Below are positions 11,628 through 23,402 of a stretch of DNA of 64,000 nt, piece by piece. Made by a program: the position numbers and the translations under genes. The stretch is from Eutrigla gurnardus (taxonomy: Eukaryota > Chordata > Actinopteri > Perciformes > Triglidae). The notes below the pieces were generated by a model. That model was not told the origin of the DNA. It saw only the letters and a program-made list of their open reading frames with translations, and searched no databases. Every line of letters begins with the position of its first letter. Within the stretch, counting starts at the first letter, position 1. Location of the stretch: NCBI GenBank assembly GCA_963514095.1, contig OY741266.1, positions 2,187,501 to 2,251,500 on the forward strand, written 5' to 3'.

Positions 11628-12950
11628 TTATGAGCTATTCCTCATTCATTTTGGCTTTTATCATTGAGGAGTTCTACTGAGGGGCAGGACTGGGGCTGGA
11701 GAGGTTAAACCACTCTGTGGAAATTTACCAAAAGGACACAAGTAAGACACGATAAAGTGAAGTGAAGATGAAGGAGTGCAGAAATGAAATGGCACCCCTT
11801 GTCCTGGTGAAACCAGGATGGTGAGTAGTGGATGCTGTGGATACTGAACTTCCTCCCCTCTGTCTCAGTTGAAGATGCCAACGTGACTGCATTTGGGCTC
11901 CAGATGAACAACGGCCAAGTATCCTGTGAACAAACCAAAACCATGATGCAAAAACTGCTGGCATTGTCTCCAGTTTTATCCACCTGCAGTCGTACTTTGC
12001 GATTACAAAACGGTGTCTGTTTGGCAAATCCACAAGTCAATCCCTGACACCAGGCCCGCGCGCCAACTCTGGACGGCCCTTCAAGCTTCACCAGCCCACT
12101 GATCGGTTCTGTTTAGATAGAAATACAATGCATAATTCGAAGAAAAACATTCCCGAAAATAACATTTTGTCACAATAAATCCTTTATTTTCTTGTGCAGT
12201 GAAAAACGTTGTAGCATGAAACGAGGACACTGACTCGTGCTCATGGGTGATAGAAATACAACAGGTGGAGAAGCAGCAACACATGTAGACATCAGGGTGA
12301 ATGTGAGGAATCTACACAAATCTATTCTATAGTAATTCATTCCCAGCATCTTGATCAGAGTCATCTCAGTCAGCCCCTCTACCTCTTACACGTGCACACG
12401 CATGCAGTGGAGGAGACGGTGAGTTACTATGGTTACGTGCACGCTCTGTTTCTCTGTCACTGAAACTTCTGCCAACACATCATTCTTGATGCATACTTGG
12501 TTTTCATCGCAGCCTCAATCTAACTGATCAGCACTAGTGCAGGTGGCTGTTTCTTGATTTCATCCAAACGTTTAGGTGGTGTAGAACTGCAGGAACTTTG
12601 TTTGAAATTACAAAATTTTTCAGCAAGCAGAGAGCTTTAGTGTCTCTGGTTTGAAGAAAAACTGAGTGTATGTCATAAATGGTACCCAACAAATACAAAT
12701 TAACAACACAAAAAGGCATTAATTCATGAGGCCAGAAAGGGGTCGAGTGGGTCAGGGAAAATATCCCTTAACTTTCTGAAAATGTGGCCCCTGAACATAG
12801 TTGAATATCTCTGCCCCACAGAATGATTCTCGCAGCCTTCCAGAAAAATATATAACAGCAGAATCACGGAAGTCAATACCTGCAAACAGACACAAAACAT
12901 ATCTTCACATATATCACAATGTGTCTGAGTGCTTTGGTTGTCTATTTATT
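11628..12950. other. Unassigned; one candidate exon at 11869-12047
   Basis: Most of this stretch has no recognisable content. At 11869 a strong acceptor-like tract (CTTCCTCCCCTCTGTCTCAG) precedes a 59-codon open frame to a TGA at 12045-12047. The encoded peptide has an N-glycosylation-type NVT and three cysteines and matches nothing I recognise. It may be a terminal exon of an unknown gene or chance. Confidence 0.3.
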
Positions 12951-12959
12951 TATCATGTC

Positions 12960-13300
12960 CAACTGGTTTGTGGACTACTGTTTTGAAGGGTTGAGTTTGG
13001 CATTTTGATCATCGCCATCTTGGATTTTGGCCGTCGCCATCTTTGTACTTTTGCAACCAGTGAAGGAAGTGACCATATTTGGACTGTGCAGGAGCAACAG
13101 ATGAATCTGATGAACACAAGCAGCAGAGCAGCTACTTTACTGGATTCTGGTGCGAAGCTGTAAACAAAGTTAGCTCCTATAATTGAAGGTCAACTTTACA
13201 GCTAAGTGTTAAAGTCATCTTAGTAGCTAACTGCATTGATGGTGACCTCTCGTAGCCCCGCCCCCTAAAGCACCCCCTCTGGTCTGTTGGACTCTAAATG
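12960..13300. repeat. Interspersed repeat R1, copy 1
   Basis: It contains the blocks GCCATCTTGGATTTTGG, CAACCAGTGAAGGAAGTGACC and CAGCTAAGTGTTAAAGTCATC. These recur in the same order at 22998-23300 and 36230-36490 and define a three-copy non-coding family in this window. Confidence 0.7.
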
Positions 13301-13380
13301 GACCATAATGTACTAAATGAACATCATGCTTGATTGAAGAAGACTTGAAACTAGAGATTGAGACATAAACTCATGTTTAC

Positions 13381-13540
13381 AATGTTTACTGAGATAATAC
13401 ATCAAGAGAGAAGTAGGACCATTTTCTCATAGACTTCTATACAATCAAATGGGAGTCATCCCCTAGTGGCCAGCAGAGAGAATGCAAGTTAAAAGGCAGC
13501 TTCACTTTTCAGAACCGGAAGTTGCTTCCTGGTTCAAATC
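13381..13540. repeat. Probable fish interspersed repeat
   Basis: The segment with ATAGACTTCTATACAATC, CCCCTAGTGGCCAGCAGAG and GGAAGTTGCTTCCTGGTTC resembles a very common non-autonomous repeat of percomorph fish. Only one copy is present here, so the call rests on recall of the family. Confidence 0.4.
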
Positions 13541-14928
13541 AACCTGCAGTTACAAACAAAGAATCAACATCTATTAATTATATTTATAGTGACATATCAC
13601 AGCAAAAGCTCTCTCAGGACATTTTCCACATCGAGCAGGACTAGAACATACTCATGATTTTCAGAGTCCCAACATCACCCAGGCACAAGCGTTACAGCGC
13701 CACAGTGGCAAGAAAAAACGTGGCAAGAAGAAACAGTCTTTTAGGCGAAACCTCAAGCAGACCAGGCTCCCGGTAGTAATATTTGTATTAGTAGTAATAT
13801 AAGCAGCAGTAGTAATATTAACAGTATTAGTCCATGGTGGCAGGCACAGCCATGTGGACCGGAAAGCAGTCAGTGTTGAGCAGCATCACAGCATCACAGC
13901 GGGGCAGGTGGAGCCACAATACGGTCCTTCCATCATCAGGCCAGTTAGCACAGACAAGAAAGCACAGAGTAATCCTGGGAGGAGTCAAGTTAGTAACAGT
14001 AGAGATGCAGATTTCAATCAATTCCTTTAATATATAGGTGGCCATCTTAGTACAAGCAGTAAGCGTCAAACAGGACCACGGTGTTGGTGCAGTCAGGATC
14101 AGGTTCCACCATGATCCAGGGAAACTGAGGAGCGCATACATGTGTATTTAAGTTAATGAAAATGTTTAGCTGATTATTTATGAGCAGAAAGGTTCATCAA
14201 CAAAATGGCTCATGTGGAGAACACCAGGTAAATCAACGCATGCACTTCTCCCCAGAGGCCCCTTTAAATACCACAAAGTCTTCCCTTCGGAGCGAGTGAG
14301 ACGAGCTCTGATTAATCAATTGTCGGAGTGATTAGACTCCATACCTGAGGACTGTGTGGGCCATCTGATGGTGTGATGGATGAGCTGGAACATTGTGCCA
14401 CATTCATGTCTCCCTAGGTGATGGATGGGAGGCCAGGATCTGACAGGGAGGTCAACAGCTACAGCGACCAAAGGGGAGAACAAGAAATGCCCATTTCTTG
14501 TGATGAGCCAGATGCTCATGCTTTCTGACACTGTATGCACTTAGTTCTCTCTGTTGCTTTCAAAGACATGATCACTTGCTTGGTCCTCTCTCCTCTCTAT
14601 TCCTTCACGTTAATCTACCCACCTGTCCTTTTATCCAGGTTGGCTTCTGCACCCGAGTAGTTTTCACACCTCCCAGCATTTTTTTTAAAAGATCCATGCA
14701 TTTCCACTGCGTCCCTCTCTCCCTCTGTATTGTTTTTGTTATGTACAGGCTCATCATTTTCTGCTCGACATGAAAATAATAGGCTCGTTCTCACCACTGC
14801 GTCCTGATCCAAAATTAAATAGCATGCTGGCACACTCCTTGTCATGCAAGAAAAATAGCAGTTATCAAAATGTCACAAGCAAATTGTTTTGACTACAATA
14901 CATGCTCTCCGTCACCCTCCCCGGGCAG
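13541..14928. other. No gene recognised
   Basis: Short frames on both strands lack any domain or codon signal. Low-complexity AGTAGTAATATT repeats occur near 13785-13825. Confidence 0.4.
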
Positions 14929-15015
14929 AACCCCCAAAAGGAAAGGCGCTGACAGAGAAGGAGGCCCAGGAGACACATTGAATAAACTGCAGCTTCCAGA
15001 GGGAAGTGTTGCAAG
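14929..15015 (+). CDS. Candidate internal exon (87 nt, symmetric phase)
   Basis: A pyrimidine-rich acceptor (CTCTCCGTCACCCTCCCCGGGCAG) precedes 87 open bases that end in a good donor (GCAAG, then GTATAT). The exon length is a multiple of three, and the flanking phases agree, so it could be a cassette exon. The peptide is hydrophilic (TPKRKGADREGGPGDTLNK, then LQLPEGSVA) and I do not recognise its protein. If real, this part of the window is host-gene intron on the plus strand. Chance remains quite possible. Confidence 0.3.
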
Positions 15016-15356
15016 GTATATGAAGTTGTCACTTCCACTTACCTCCTGTTGAAGCCCATATGAAGACCCTTCATGTTTAATTATAAACATCACGCATCCT
15101 ACCTCTGTGATGTAACTGCCACGCTACAATAAGACCTACCTGGCAGGAGAAAATGACATTTTACAGGACGTGTTACATTTTTTATTGCAGGGTTTCCCAT
15201 GTTTTCCAGAAAACAATGAAATGTTTGTAAGTTTACAGATATTTACAGTAATTTAAATGTAAATTTAAATGTTTGCCATTAATATTACAGGCAATATACA
15301 AGCAACATGCATACAGTATAATACAGTCTGGCCTAGGTTCTAAGATAATGTGATTT

Positions 15357-16553
15357 TGTCACAACTGAACTAGGACTCAAACCCAAATGCACGACTCCAA
15401 GACAAAGTACAAATGAACAATATTTTAATAACAAAGTAGCAAAGAAAAATCCCTCATGGAGAGGAAAACAGTGATACAGGACAAAGGCAAAGACAAAGTA
15501 TTAAAATAATGTTAAAGGAAAACACCACCGCATTTCCATACTGAACTATGTTCTGCTCTGATGTTAGACGAGGTGATACATACCTCCCTCTCCTCTGTGC
15601 GTGCACTCAATCGCTCTTGCGCGCACTCCGCGCAGCGCTAATTTGCTAGCATGTAGCTTGTCCTTAGGATCCAAAGGGGGGTGAAGTTAGAAGCGACCAA
15701 GCACTTCCACGTTTTCCCTATTTAAATACTTTTACGTGAGTAGTTACACGACCCAAGTTTGGTTACACAAAATGAAACATGCCAATTTTTCTAAGCGGAT
15801 AACAAGGATAACTATATAGTATGGCGGAATAACAACTGGAAGCACTTCGACGTCGGCGCAGTAATATCATCACTCAAAACATGACGGGACTATATACCTT
15901 CTGCTTGTTTTCACAACCCTGTACGATGCACGTTATAACCATGATGTTTGATTGTTCACAAACTATCTTACTACGACCTGATGCTTCCTCAACTGTGCAC
16001 AAACTACTACAGGTAGTGCAGGCGACGGCGTGCGGGTCACGTAGGTTCTATTGACGGAAGTAAGAGGGGGAGCGGAGTGATGATATTACTGCGCCGACGT
16101 CGAAGTGCTTCCAGTTGTTATTCCGCCATACTATATAGTTATCCTTGTTATCCGCTTAGAAAAATTGGCATGTTTCATTTTGTGTAACCAAACTTGGGTC
16201 GTGTAACTACTCACGTAACTGTATTTAAATAGGGACAACGTGGAAGTGCTTGGTCGCTTCTAACTTCACCCCCCTTTGGATCCTAAGGACAAGCTACATG
16301 CTAGCAAATTAGCGCTGCGCGGAGTGCGCGCAAGAGCCATTGAGTGCACGGACAGAGGAGAGGGAGGTATGTATCACCTCGTCTAAGATCAGAGCAGAAC
16401 ATAGTTCAGTATGGAAATGCGGTGGTGTTTTCCTTTAAGCTAGACTATGACAAAACTCACAGGGGGAAGGGTTAAGTTACCTGAAACGAGAGGAGTTAGA
16501 TTCAAAATAAAACAGCACTAAACATAACTTAATGTTTCTTCATGGACATGACA
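15357..16553. mobile_element. LTR-like repeat R2 with 5-bp TSD, split by a foldback element
   Basis: It starts TGTCACAACTGAACTAGG and ends GGACATGACA, flanked by the 5-bp direct repeat GATTT (15352-15356 and 16554-16558). TG…CA termini and a 5-bp TSD suit a solo LTR of about 270 bp, although the short TGTCA/TGACA inverted ends leave room for a TIR element. A TTAA-target foldback is nested inside. A related copy spans about 36600-37647. Confidence 0.6.
15516..16434. mobile_element. TTAA-target foldback element (364-bp terminal arms)
   Basis: It is flanked by TTAA at 15512-15515 and 16435-16438. The left arm 15512-15875 and right arm 16075-16438 are inverted copies of equal length with a few differences; the unique centre is 15876-16074. 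The termini read AGGAAAACACCACCGC. TTAA duplication is typical of piggyBac and Kolobok transposases. No ORF is present, so it is non-autonomous. It sits inside the LTR-like repeat R2. Confidence 0.8.
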
Positions 16554-16558
16554 GATTT

Positions 16559-17078
16559 GCTTCTCACAGAGTGACCAAATTCACCTAGTTAGGCCCGACC
16601 ATGCAAGGCTTGAAGCCTGAATACAGATGCCTACCTACAGGGAAAAGCCTGAACAATGGGACAAAGCCAAAACCCCACCAGGTTCCAAAAGTGTCACCTA
16701 GGTGTGAAGTTTGGTTTAAACTCACACTCTGAGCTGCTATTGGACGAAGTCCATCGGAACTTGGCAGAGTTTGGGTGACACACCCCCAACCTCACGGTGG
16801 ACATGAAACCTTTCCACTGTTGCATCTTTTTTTCACTGGGTGGGGGTCGCTTCGGAGCCGGTGCCTAAACACGATCCAGTACTTCCTGTTTCCACAGACA
16901 AAGAACCGGCTCTCGGCCAGGAAAACTGCTTCCAGAGCAACACCAACTCTTTGCTGGTCTCGAACTGTTCGCAAACCAAGTCTTGCTTACGTCAGGGGCT
17001 GAGGGTGGGGTTATCTTGCCCAACAAGACCAGCCAAAGCAATGTTGTGACCGCCTTTTCAAAACATAACTTGTGTAGA
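16559..17078. other. 5' region of Harbinger element or unassigned
   Basis: No coding sequence was recognised. The stretch leads into the Myb-like ORF at 17079 and may be the 5' part of that transposon; its terminus was not located. Confidence 0.3.
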
Positions 17079-17836
17079 ATGGCCGCTAAATCAAAGCAGT
17101 GGTCAGTGGAGGGGACACACTTTCTCCTCAGTATGGTCGTCTGCGGAGGTACAGGCGAAAATTTAGGCAGCCTTTAGGAGGAAACCTATTTTCGAGGCTA
17201 TTCAGAAAGAGTTGACTGCAGCAGGGAACTGTCCAACAGATTAATAATAAATTAGAAAACTAAAGAAAGACTATAGGGAGCAAAAGAAGCGGTATTGGAC
17301 GGCCACGGAGCAATCCACATTTTGATATGTTGGACTCTGTCCGGCGTGTCCGACAACCAGGGCCCTAAACTCTGCCACAGCCATGCTCTTGTTTTTGTTG
17401 TTTATTGAGTTGTCGGCCATCGAGGACATACAGCTATCGCCACCATTAAACTGCAGCTTGCCCTCGCCGTCGTGCAGCTCAGGAGCTCGAAGCTCCTCAT
17501 CAAACAGGCCATACCGGGTATGGTTTCTTGTGTTCAGTTAACTACATGTTTGGTTTTTTTTATTTGTATTTTGCTGTTGTGTTGAACTGTAATGCATAAT
17601 ATTGGAGGTTTCTGTGTGAATTGTTAGTGTTGTTGTTCACAGGGAAGAGGAAACGTGATTCTAATGGGGATCTGCTGCTGGACTATCTGGAGAGGGCAGA
17701 TGAGAGACACATGTACCATGCAAAAGACATGAATGATCCGTTGCGTGATTCATTGCTGGAGAGAAGGGATTCAGAAACCAGCACCATGCGTGGACTGATG
17801 GGGCGCATGTTGGCAGTGATGGAGGTCCGCAAATGA
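17079..17836 (+). pseudogene. Harbinger Myb/SANT-like partner protein, decayed
   Basis: It begins MAAKSKQWSVEGTHFLLSM, resembling the tryptophan-rich start of Myb/trihelix domains in Harbinger second proteins. A shifted frame continues with EAIQKELTAAGNCPTD, two stops, and KLKKDYREQKKR. A probable intron (donor near 17518, acceptor TTGTTCACAG ending at 17642) leads to the C-terminal exon 17643-17836 with acidic and basic stretches (KRKRDSNGDLLLDYLERADE). In autonomous PIF/Harbinger elements such a protein accompanies the transposase to the nucleus and DNA. It converges with the transposase gene on the opposite strand. Confidence 0.6.
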
Positions 17837-18107
17837 ACACAAACATTGCACTCTGCACACTTTCGTGTTTTTTGTTTGTTTGTGTATTCTATTGTTTTTT
17901 GGTGTATTTTATAGGTTTTTTGTGTATTCTTCTTCGTTCTTTGTGTATTGTTCTATTCTAAAAATTAAAAAACTTTCTAAAGAGACATGTCTGCTTTTGT
18001 ATGCATATTATTCAACACAGAAACAGTGCTAGTTTTTCAAATGTTTATTCAGAAAACAGGTCGCATTACAGGTGTGCTGTAACAAAACAAATCAGTCACC
18101 CCCTCTG

Positions 18108-18941
18108 TTAAATTACTGCATTAATGCAGCTCCTTCGTGGTTGCCATGCCCAGAAAATTATATATATATATGTTTTTTTACACAGTTCCAGCGTGCAGTC
18201 ATTTCTTTTGAGGAGGCACCTCCATCGTCCTTTAAGTGTCCCAAACCACGTCTCCACAACCGATCCAGCACTGCTCAGCCAGTAATTGTAGGTTTGTTGT
18301 GCAGGAGTCAGTCGGCCAGTGTCTGAAAAGGGCCTCATGAGCCAATTCTGCAAGCGTAAACTGGGTCACCAATGAGGTAATGTCGAACATCACACTAGAC
18401 CTTTGCCATCAACGACCGCCTGCAGTACAACTGAATGCCATCCTTTTCGGTTGTAGTAGTCTCTAGGATACTCCTCTGGTGCTTTTATTGGAATCTATTG
18501 ATCCAACACACTGTGGTACTCACCAACGATTATGGAAGAAAGTGGCCAGTTCTATAAACTTGTCAACATCAAGTTATCTGCAGAGGGAGCAGCACTGATG
18601 ACTGCGTTGCAAAACTCCTGAACACAATTGAACACTGTGTGCAGGCCGACCCCAAAGAGATGGCTGATGGTCCTGTATTCACTTCCAGTGGCCAGCTTCC
18701 AGATGCCAATAGCCACTCTCTTCCAGATTGATTCACACACAGACGATAATTTGTGTTCTTTCTCCCCATGACGGAACTGACTCGACACGCTGAAGTTCTG
18801 TACAAATTGATGAGCTGTGAAATCCAGAATGATTGTGTCCCACAAGTGGTAAGATCGTGGCTGTGTCCAGACAGGTGACCTCCGTCTTGCCATCTGCTGC
18901 AATAACAATGCTACCTTTAAAGATATACATCGGTGTATCAT
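18108..18941 (-). pseudogene. PIF/Harbinger transposase (HARBI1-like), broken
   Basis: The minus-strand frame 18941-18552 contains RVAIGIWKLATGSEYRTISH, then LFGVGLHTVFNCVQEFC, the hallmark helix-turn-helix part of Harbinger transposases. Further downstream, interrupted by stops, come segments resembling the DDE core (DYYNRKGWHS-type and VVDGKGL-type sequence, about 18380-18480). Last comes NYWLSSAGSVVETWFGTLKG, followed by RWRCLLKRNDCTLELC (18353-18108), the conserved C-terminal block. Domain order and strand opposition to the Myb-like gene match an autonomous Harbinger. It is inactive as it stands. Confidence 0.8.
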
Positions 18942-19560
18942 TAATTGTCTTTTATTGACTAACTGTAATGTGATCGATACCAGGTAGTATGCGCTTGGTA
19001 ATGTTAGCTAAAATTAGCGTTAGAGCTAGTGTAATGGCATTGGTAATGTCATTTTGTGTCCATATAAATGTACCACACATTTTAACCAGATTTCCATCCA
19101 CTCGCATTATGAGAATATTAGCAGGTGGTGCTTTGGGATAAATATTGTGATGTCAGTCATATATATTGGACAAAAGAATTGTTTAGGACAAAATGACGAT
19201 GAAGAAATTCCATGCTGAATATTAAAGTGAGAAGAAAATGACTATGGTTACTCTGCAGAAATCCACTGGCTGAGCTCACAAAGTATTGTCTTTGAAAACT
19301 GCTTACAGGATGTTCTCTGGATGACCAAGAGTAATGAGGTCATTGTTTGAGTAAAGATTCATTGTTGTTTTTTGTGGGGGGGTTTGTGGCGAGCGTGATC
19401 GCCGAGCAGTTTGGGATCGGGGACGTACTGCAGTCGGGGTGAGAGAGAAATCCGACCGGCTCCCGCTGCATTTACACCGATAATATTTCATAATTCGTGG
19501 CCGTAATAAACACTATTACTGCTTTGTACATGTTGTGGAAGTCCCAGACACACCGGGAAA
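18942..19560. other. Unassigned, possibly Harbinger 3' flank
   Basis: No ORF of interest. The Harbinger terminus was not found. Confidence 0.3.
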
Positions 19561-19806
19561 CTAAACGGCGTCCTGCCTGAGTTCATAGCGGAGGGAATGT
19601 TCCCATTCATTGTCTATGTAAGAAGCCGTGTAATGGCGTGGAGCAGCGAGTTTCCAGAGACGGCGCCGCCGCCCGCAAACTCTCGAAAATCTTTCAAACT
19701 GAGCATGTCGATCTAAAATAAAGACAGATTCAGCAACTGCATAGCTTATTTCTCGCCTAAAATATTTTCAGAAAAACATTTCGCTGAACTATTTTTGTAA
19801 AATAAG
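19561..19806. repeat. Interspersed repeat R3, copy 1
   Basis: The block AAATAAAGACAGATTCAGCA, followed by ACTGCATAGCTTATTTCTCGC, and its neighbours match 59120-59235 plus 59639-59700. The repeat is interrupted at 19806 by the hAT element. Confidence 0.65.
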
Positions 19807-20121
19807 CAGTGTTGGGAACATTACTTTAAAAAAGTAATTAGTTATAGTTACTCACTACTTGTTCCAAAAAGTAACTGAGTTAGTAACTGAATTACTTTAT
19901 AATAATAGTAACTAGTTACCAGGGAAAGTAACTATTTGCGTTACTGTAAAAAAAAAAAAAGTTGCTTTATGTCAAAGAATTTGGATTTTTCTGAGCAGTT
20001 TTCACAAGTCAGTTGAAATGAGTAGAACCGACCACCGAGCCTCATTAACCGGTTGAAACCGGTTAACTGATCAGATTTAAATGCGCTATTTAAATGCCCC
20101 CCCCCTTATCTCTCTCCAGTT

Positions 20122-20137
20122 CTGTCTCCGACTCACT

Positions 20138-20168
<31 letters not shown>

Positions 20169-20172
20169 ACAC
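20122..20172. repeat. CA microsatellite
   Basis: Near-perfect (CA)n run with one TCACT interruption, inside the hAT element. Confidence 0.9.
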
Positions 20173-20689
20173 TCTGCCCCGGCGCCGCCCTTCCACTCAC
20201 GTCACTTTTTTAAATCCCCTACAGCGCGAAACATCGAGTCCCGCGGCTCATTTAGGAAAATGACAGCTCCGAGACGCTGCTTGTTTAGTTTGAGGAGATG
20301 GTAGTGCTAATGATAATAAAGCAAGATGATTATTATCATGACCTTATCTGTTACCATTGAAAATCCTGAAATGTAGTAATGTCCGAATCCAAGCCCATCC
20401 AAGATCAAACGGGCACCTTCGGAATGCGTAAAAAACGCACCGGCGTGAAATGTTTTTATTTGGGCTATTAAGTATAATTTATGAAAAATTCAGTGTTAGG
20501 GATAAGTTGTACATTTCACACAAAAAAGATCTTGTAATGAGATGGCAAACTGTAGTCTTGTAGTCTACTCCTATAGTCGCGTAGCGTGTAGTCTTGTGTA
20601 TAATAATTGAGATCGCATTCTCCGCACCTCGCATGCCGGAATAATTAAAACTTGAGGAGAAATTATACAGTGGGAGACGCTGTGTCTGT

Positions 20690-20835
20690 CATATATCCCA
20701 AAACAGGGTCAGAGCGCACAGCAGTAGACATAATGACGGCGAGACCCCGGTGCCTCCACGAGCCGCCGGGCTGTTCATCATCATCATCATCACCACCGTC
20801 TTCACCATCCGCGCTCCACAGCTGCACCGCGTTAC
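20690..20835 (-). other. Shared acidic-coding module M, copy 1
   Basis: Read on the minus strand, this segment encodes VQLWSADGEDGGDDDDDEQPG and ends near TAVRSDPVLG. A clearly related segment lies at 30048-30180 on the plus strand, with identical blocks such as CAGCTGTGGAGCGC and TTATGTCTACTGCTGTGCGC. It is therefore a repeated module that also sits inside this hAT element. Function unknown. Confidence 0.55.
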
Positions 20836-20940
20836 CTAACGCCGTTCTTTTAAACGGCGTTTTTCCAAACACTGAAAATAAGAGGGAGGTGGGAGGCTGC
20901 GAGGGTAAAACGATAGAGCTCGGAGGAGCACAGAGGGGAG

Positions 20941-20944
20941 GTGT

Positions 20945-20975
<31 letters not shown>

Positions 20976-20979
20976 GGGG
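20941..20979. repeat. GT run followed by poly-G
   Basis: (GT)n passes directly into about 20 consecutive G. This tract is prone to sequencing error. Confidence 0.9.
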
Positions 20980-22166
20980 TTCAAATCAATCAATCGTAGA
21001 ATACAGCTTTAAAACGGGCAGTAATATATAACCATGCATACATATACAGCGGCTGTCGAGGTACAGACCAAGTGGCTACTTTGATCTGGAGTACTCCTGC
21101 TTCTGAAACACATGCAGAACCAATGGTCTCGCCTCGTCTCAAAAATAGGGGCCCTAATTGCTCTTCAAGGCCCTTGATATGAGATGCAAGGGAAAGAAGA
21201 TGACTAACTGTAACAGATCATCATGTGCTAAATATTGTATTGTTGTTGTGTATAAGGAGATGAGTGTCCATTCATAATTAATTGGTTTGTGCCACGCTCT
21301 GACTTGCAGAGAGATACAGGATTGTGTGAGCAGTCTTGAGTGTGTTGTTTTGTCCTTTACAGAAATACAGATCTGACTCGTCTCATCAAGCTCCTAGAGC
21401 CTGATACAATGACTTTGAGGTCAGCGCATATAGATATTTGAAAGTTTAAAAAAATCAGATAGCAATGTATCGGCTGATATATAATAGAAGTAACTAATAG
21501 ATTTCCCTTAACTTTGGTTATTCAAAAATGGTGACAAAGATTCAGTGTCAGTGTGGCATGAAAGTGGGCAGTGATCTCTGAATGACCTTAAACATATCTT
21601 TGGTATTTCTGCAGGGTAGTGATGTTGCAACTAGAAAATAATACATTTAACTCATAGTCACCGTCTATTCACTTTGACGTCACCCGTTTTTGCAACCTGA
21701 AGTGACACAAGAGGGCAGAGCTAAGTACAACCGAACACTGAATAGGACATCATTAGGGCCAACACTCATCAACTTCGACTGCTACATCGCTATAGCAGAT
21801 GTTACCCATTTGATGATGACAATGCAGTCAGTTTTTCTGAGCTTGCGTAGCTTCTAACTTTCCAAAGACATGTTGTGTTGCTCAAGCTATTTCCAGTTAA
21901 GATTACAACTTTAGCAACCGATGCTACAAGCTTAAATTGCTTTCCCCAACACTTCATTCCTAAATCAATTTATTGTTATTGGCCAAAGTAATATGATGAT
22001 ACATAAAGGTGTGTGTAAACTGTCAAACTGCTCAATTCCTCATTTGCATTTGCTGTCAGTTTGGGCACCTGTTTGCTCTGCTAAGCAATTGGTTTCATTT
22101 TAAAAGTGAAACAACTTTGTGGTGTGTGTGTGTGGCATGGTCAGTGCTCCTTGGCGTCTTTGAAAC
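20980..22166. other. No gene recognised
   Basis: Nothing convincing on either strand. The last ~30 bp belong to repeat R1, which is interrupted at 22170. Confidence 0.4.
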
Positions 22167-22169
22167 CTT

Positions 22170-22997
22170 GGGCCCTAGTTTCGTAGACTAGGCGCAGTCA
22201 GCGCGCAGTGCACCTGCGCCACGCCGACGGGGTGTGTCCGCCTGGACTTTGGAAGTTTCGTGCACTGCGCAGGCTAGTGCAGGCACTCCTCCCGTCTCGC
22301 CCACCCGCGCAAATGGGAAAGAGGGAGGAGAAGAAGGCGTGAGTGGGAGACGAGGAGGAGACGAGGCGTGGACTGGGATTAACACAGCCGCTCCCACCAC
22401 GCGCATCACGCGCTGTGCGTGCGTATAGTCATAATAATTATAATGTCGATATTATAAAAAACAGGAGAGAGAGAGGGAGATGTTTTGGTCCGAGAGGCTG
22501 AGTTTCCGTTACGCGTGCCATCCGCCTTTGATCTGACGTCAGATGTGACGGGACAATCTATATAGATATAAATTCAATTAGTTGCATTAAATAGTGTTTG
22601 TTGTGATTATTTATTGCATTTAAATGTGCCTGGAACTGTGGAAACCTGCCTGTGAGGTCTCAGTGACGTGTGCGCACTGCCGCCGGTCAGCCAAACTTCC
22701 ACTCCGCCAGCTGTGATTCGCCTTGAATGAATGGACTTTATTTGCGCCCTGCGCCGAGAGTAGACCAGGTTGGAGACCAAGCCTCGCTGTCTCGGCGAGG
22801 CTTTTTGCCACGAAACTTCCGCTACGCCAAGCTGAATCTGTGACGCCTCCTCCTGCTGCGCCGCCACACCCATCTTGGCGCAGGCGGTCCACCAAACTGC
22901 CAAACTGACCGTGCGCAAGGCTGCGCGGGTCGAAACTTGCATTACGCTGGCTCCGCCACCCTGCGCAGCCCTGCGCTGCGCCACAAAACTAGGGCCC
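22170..22997 (-). mobile_element. GGGCCCTAG element (Harbinger-like), copy 1
   Basis: The terminal inverted repeats are GGGCCCTAGTTTCGT and ACAAAACTAGGGCCC, flanked by a 3-bp direct repeat CTT (22167-22169 and 22998-23000). Outside the ends, interspersed repeat R1 continues across the insertion, and copy 1 of R1 near 12983 serves as an empty-site comparison. A 3-bp TSD with GGG-type ends suits PIF/Harbinger or a relative. It is GC-rich (CTGCGCC-type motifs), and no intact ORF was recognised. Orientation is given relative to copy 2 at 28679. Confidence 0.8.
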
Positions 22998-23300
22998 CTT
23001 GAGTTTGGCATTTTGGCCATCGCCATCTTAGATTTTTGGCTGCATTTTGGATTTTTACAACCAGTGAAATGACCATATTTGACAAAGACAAGCAGTAGCC
23101 TCCATAATTCAAGATAAACTTAACAGCTAAGTGTTAAAACCCCAGCAGTAGTGACGCCGAGGTAGTGACCTGTCAATCACAAGGAAGCCCCGCTCTAAAG
23201 CATACCCTGCTTTATGGTCTATTTGACTCATGGAACTCAAATGGACCATTGAGATAGTGAGCAAGATAGTGCTTCATGTTGCCATGTTTATATTGGTTTA
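22998..23300. repeat. Interspersed repeat R1, copy 2
   Basis: It carries GAGTTTGGCATTTTGGCCAT, CAACCAGTGAAATGACCATA and AACAGCTAAGTGTTAAAA in the same order as copy 1. Confidence 0.7.
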
Positions 23301-23402
23301 TTTTTGGTCCCATTACTATGTCCTAGCCTACAGCATCAGCTAACAACTAGACACACAACAAACACAAACAAATGTTACTTAAGTGCTTATATTGGTCGTG
23401 TC

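Larger units (their letters stand above)
19807..20874. mobile_element. hAT element, 8-bp TSD AAAATAAG
   Basis: It starts CAGTGTTGGGAA and ends TTCCAAACACTG, flanked by the exact octamer AAAATAAG (19799-19806 and 20875-20882). The 8-bp TSD and CAG…CTG termini are diagnostic of hAT. The left subterminal region is rich in AGTAACT motifs, as in the element at 26476-27626, so the two are the same family. No transposase is encoded. Confidence 0.85.

Noticed and set aside
20652..20999. 115-codon plus-strand frame
   Set aside because: It overlaps module M read in antisense and ends in a poly-G tract; no family resemblance.
22607..23026. 139-codon minus-strand frame in the GGGCCCTAG element
   Set aside because: Long frames in GC-rich DNA occur on both strands here; no motif, and copy 2 does not keep the frame.
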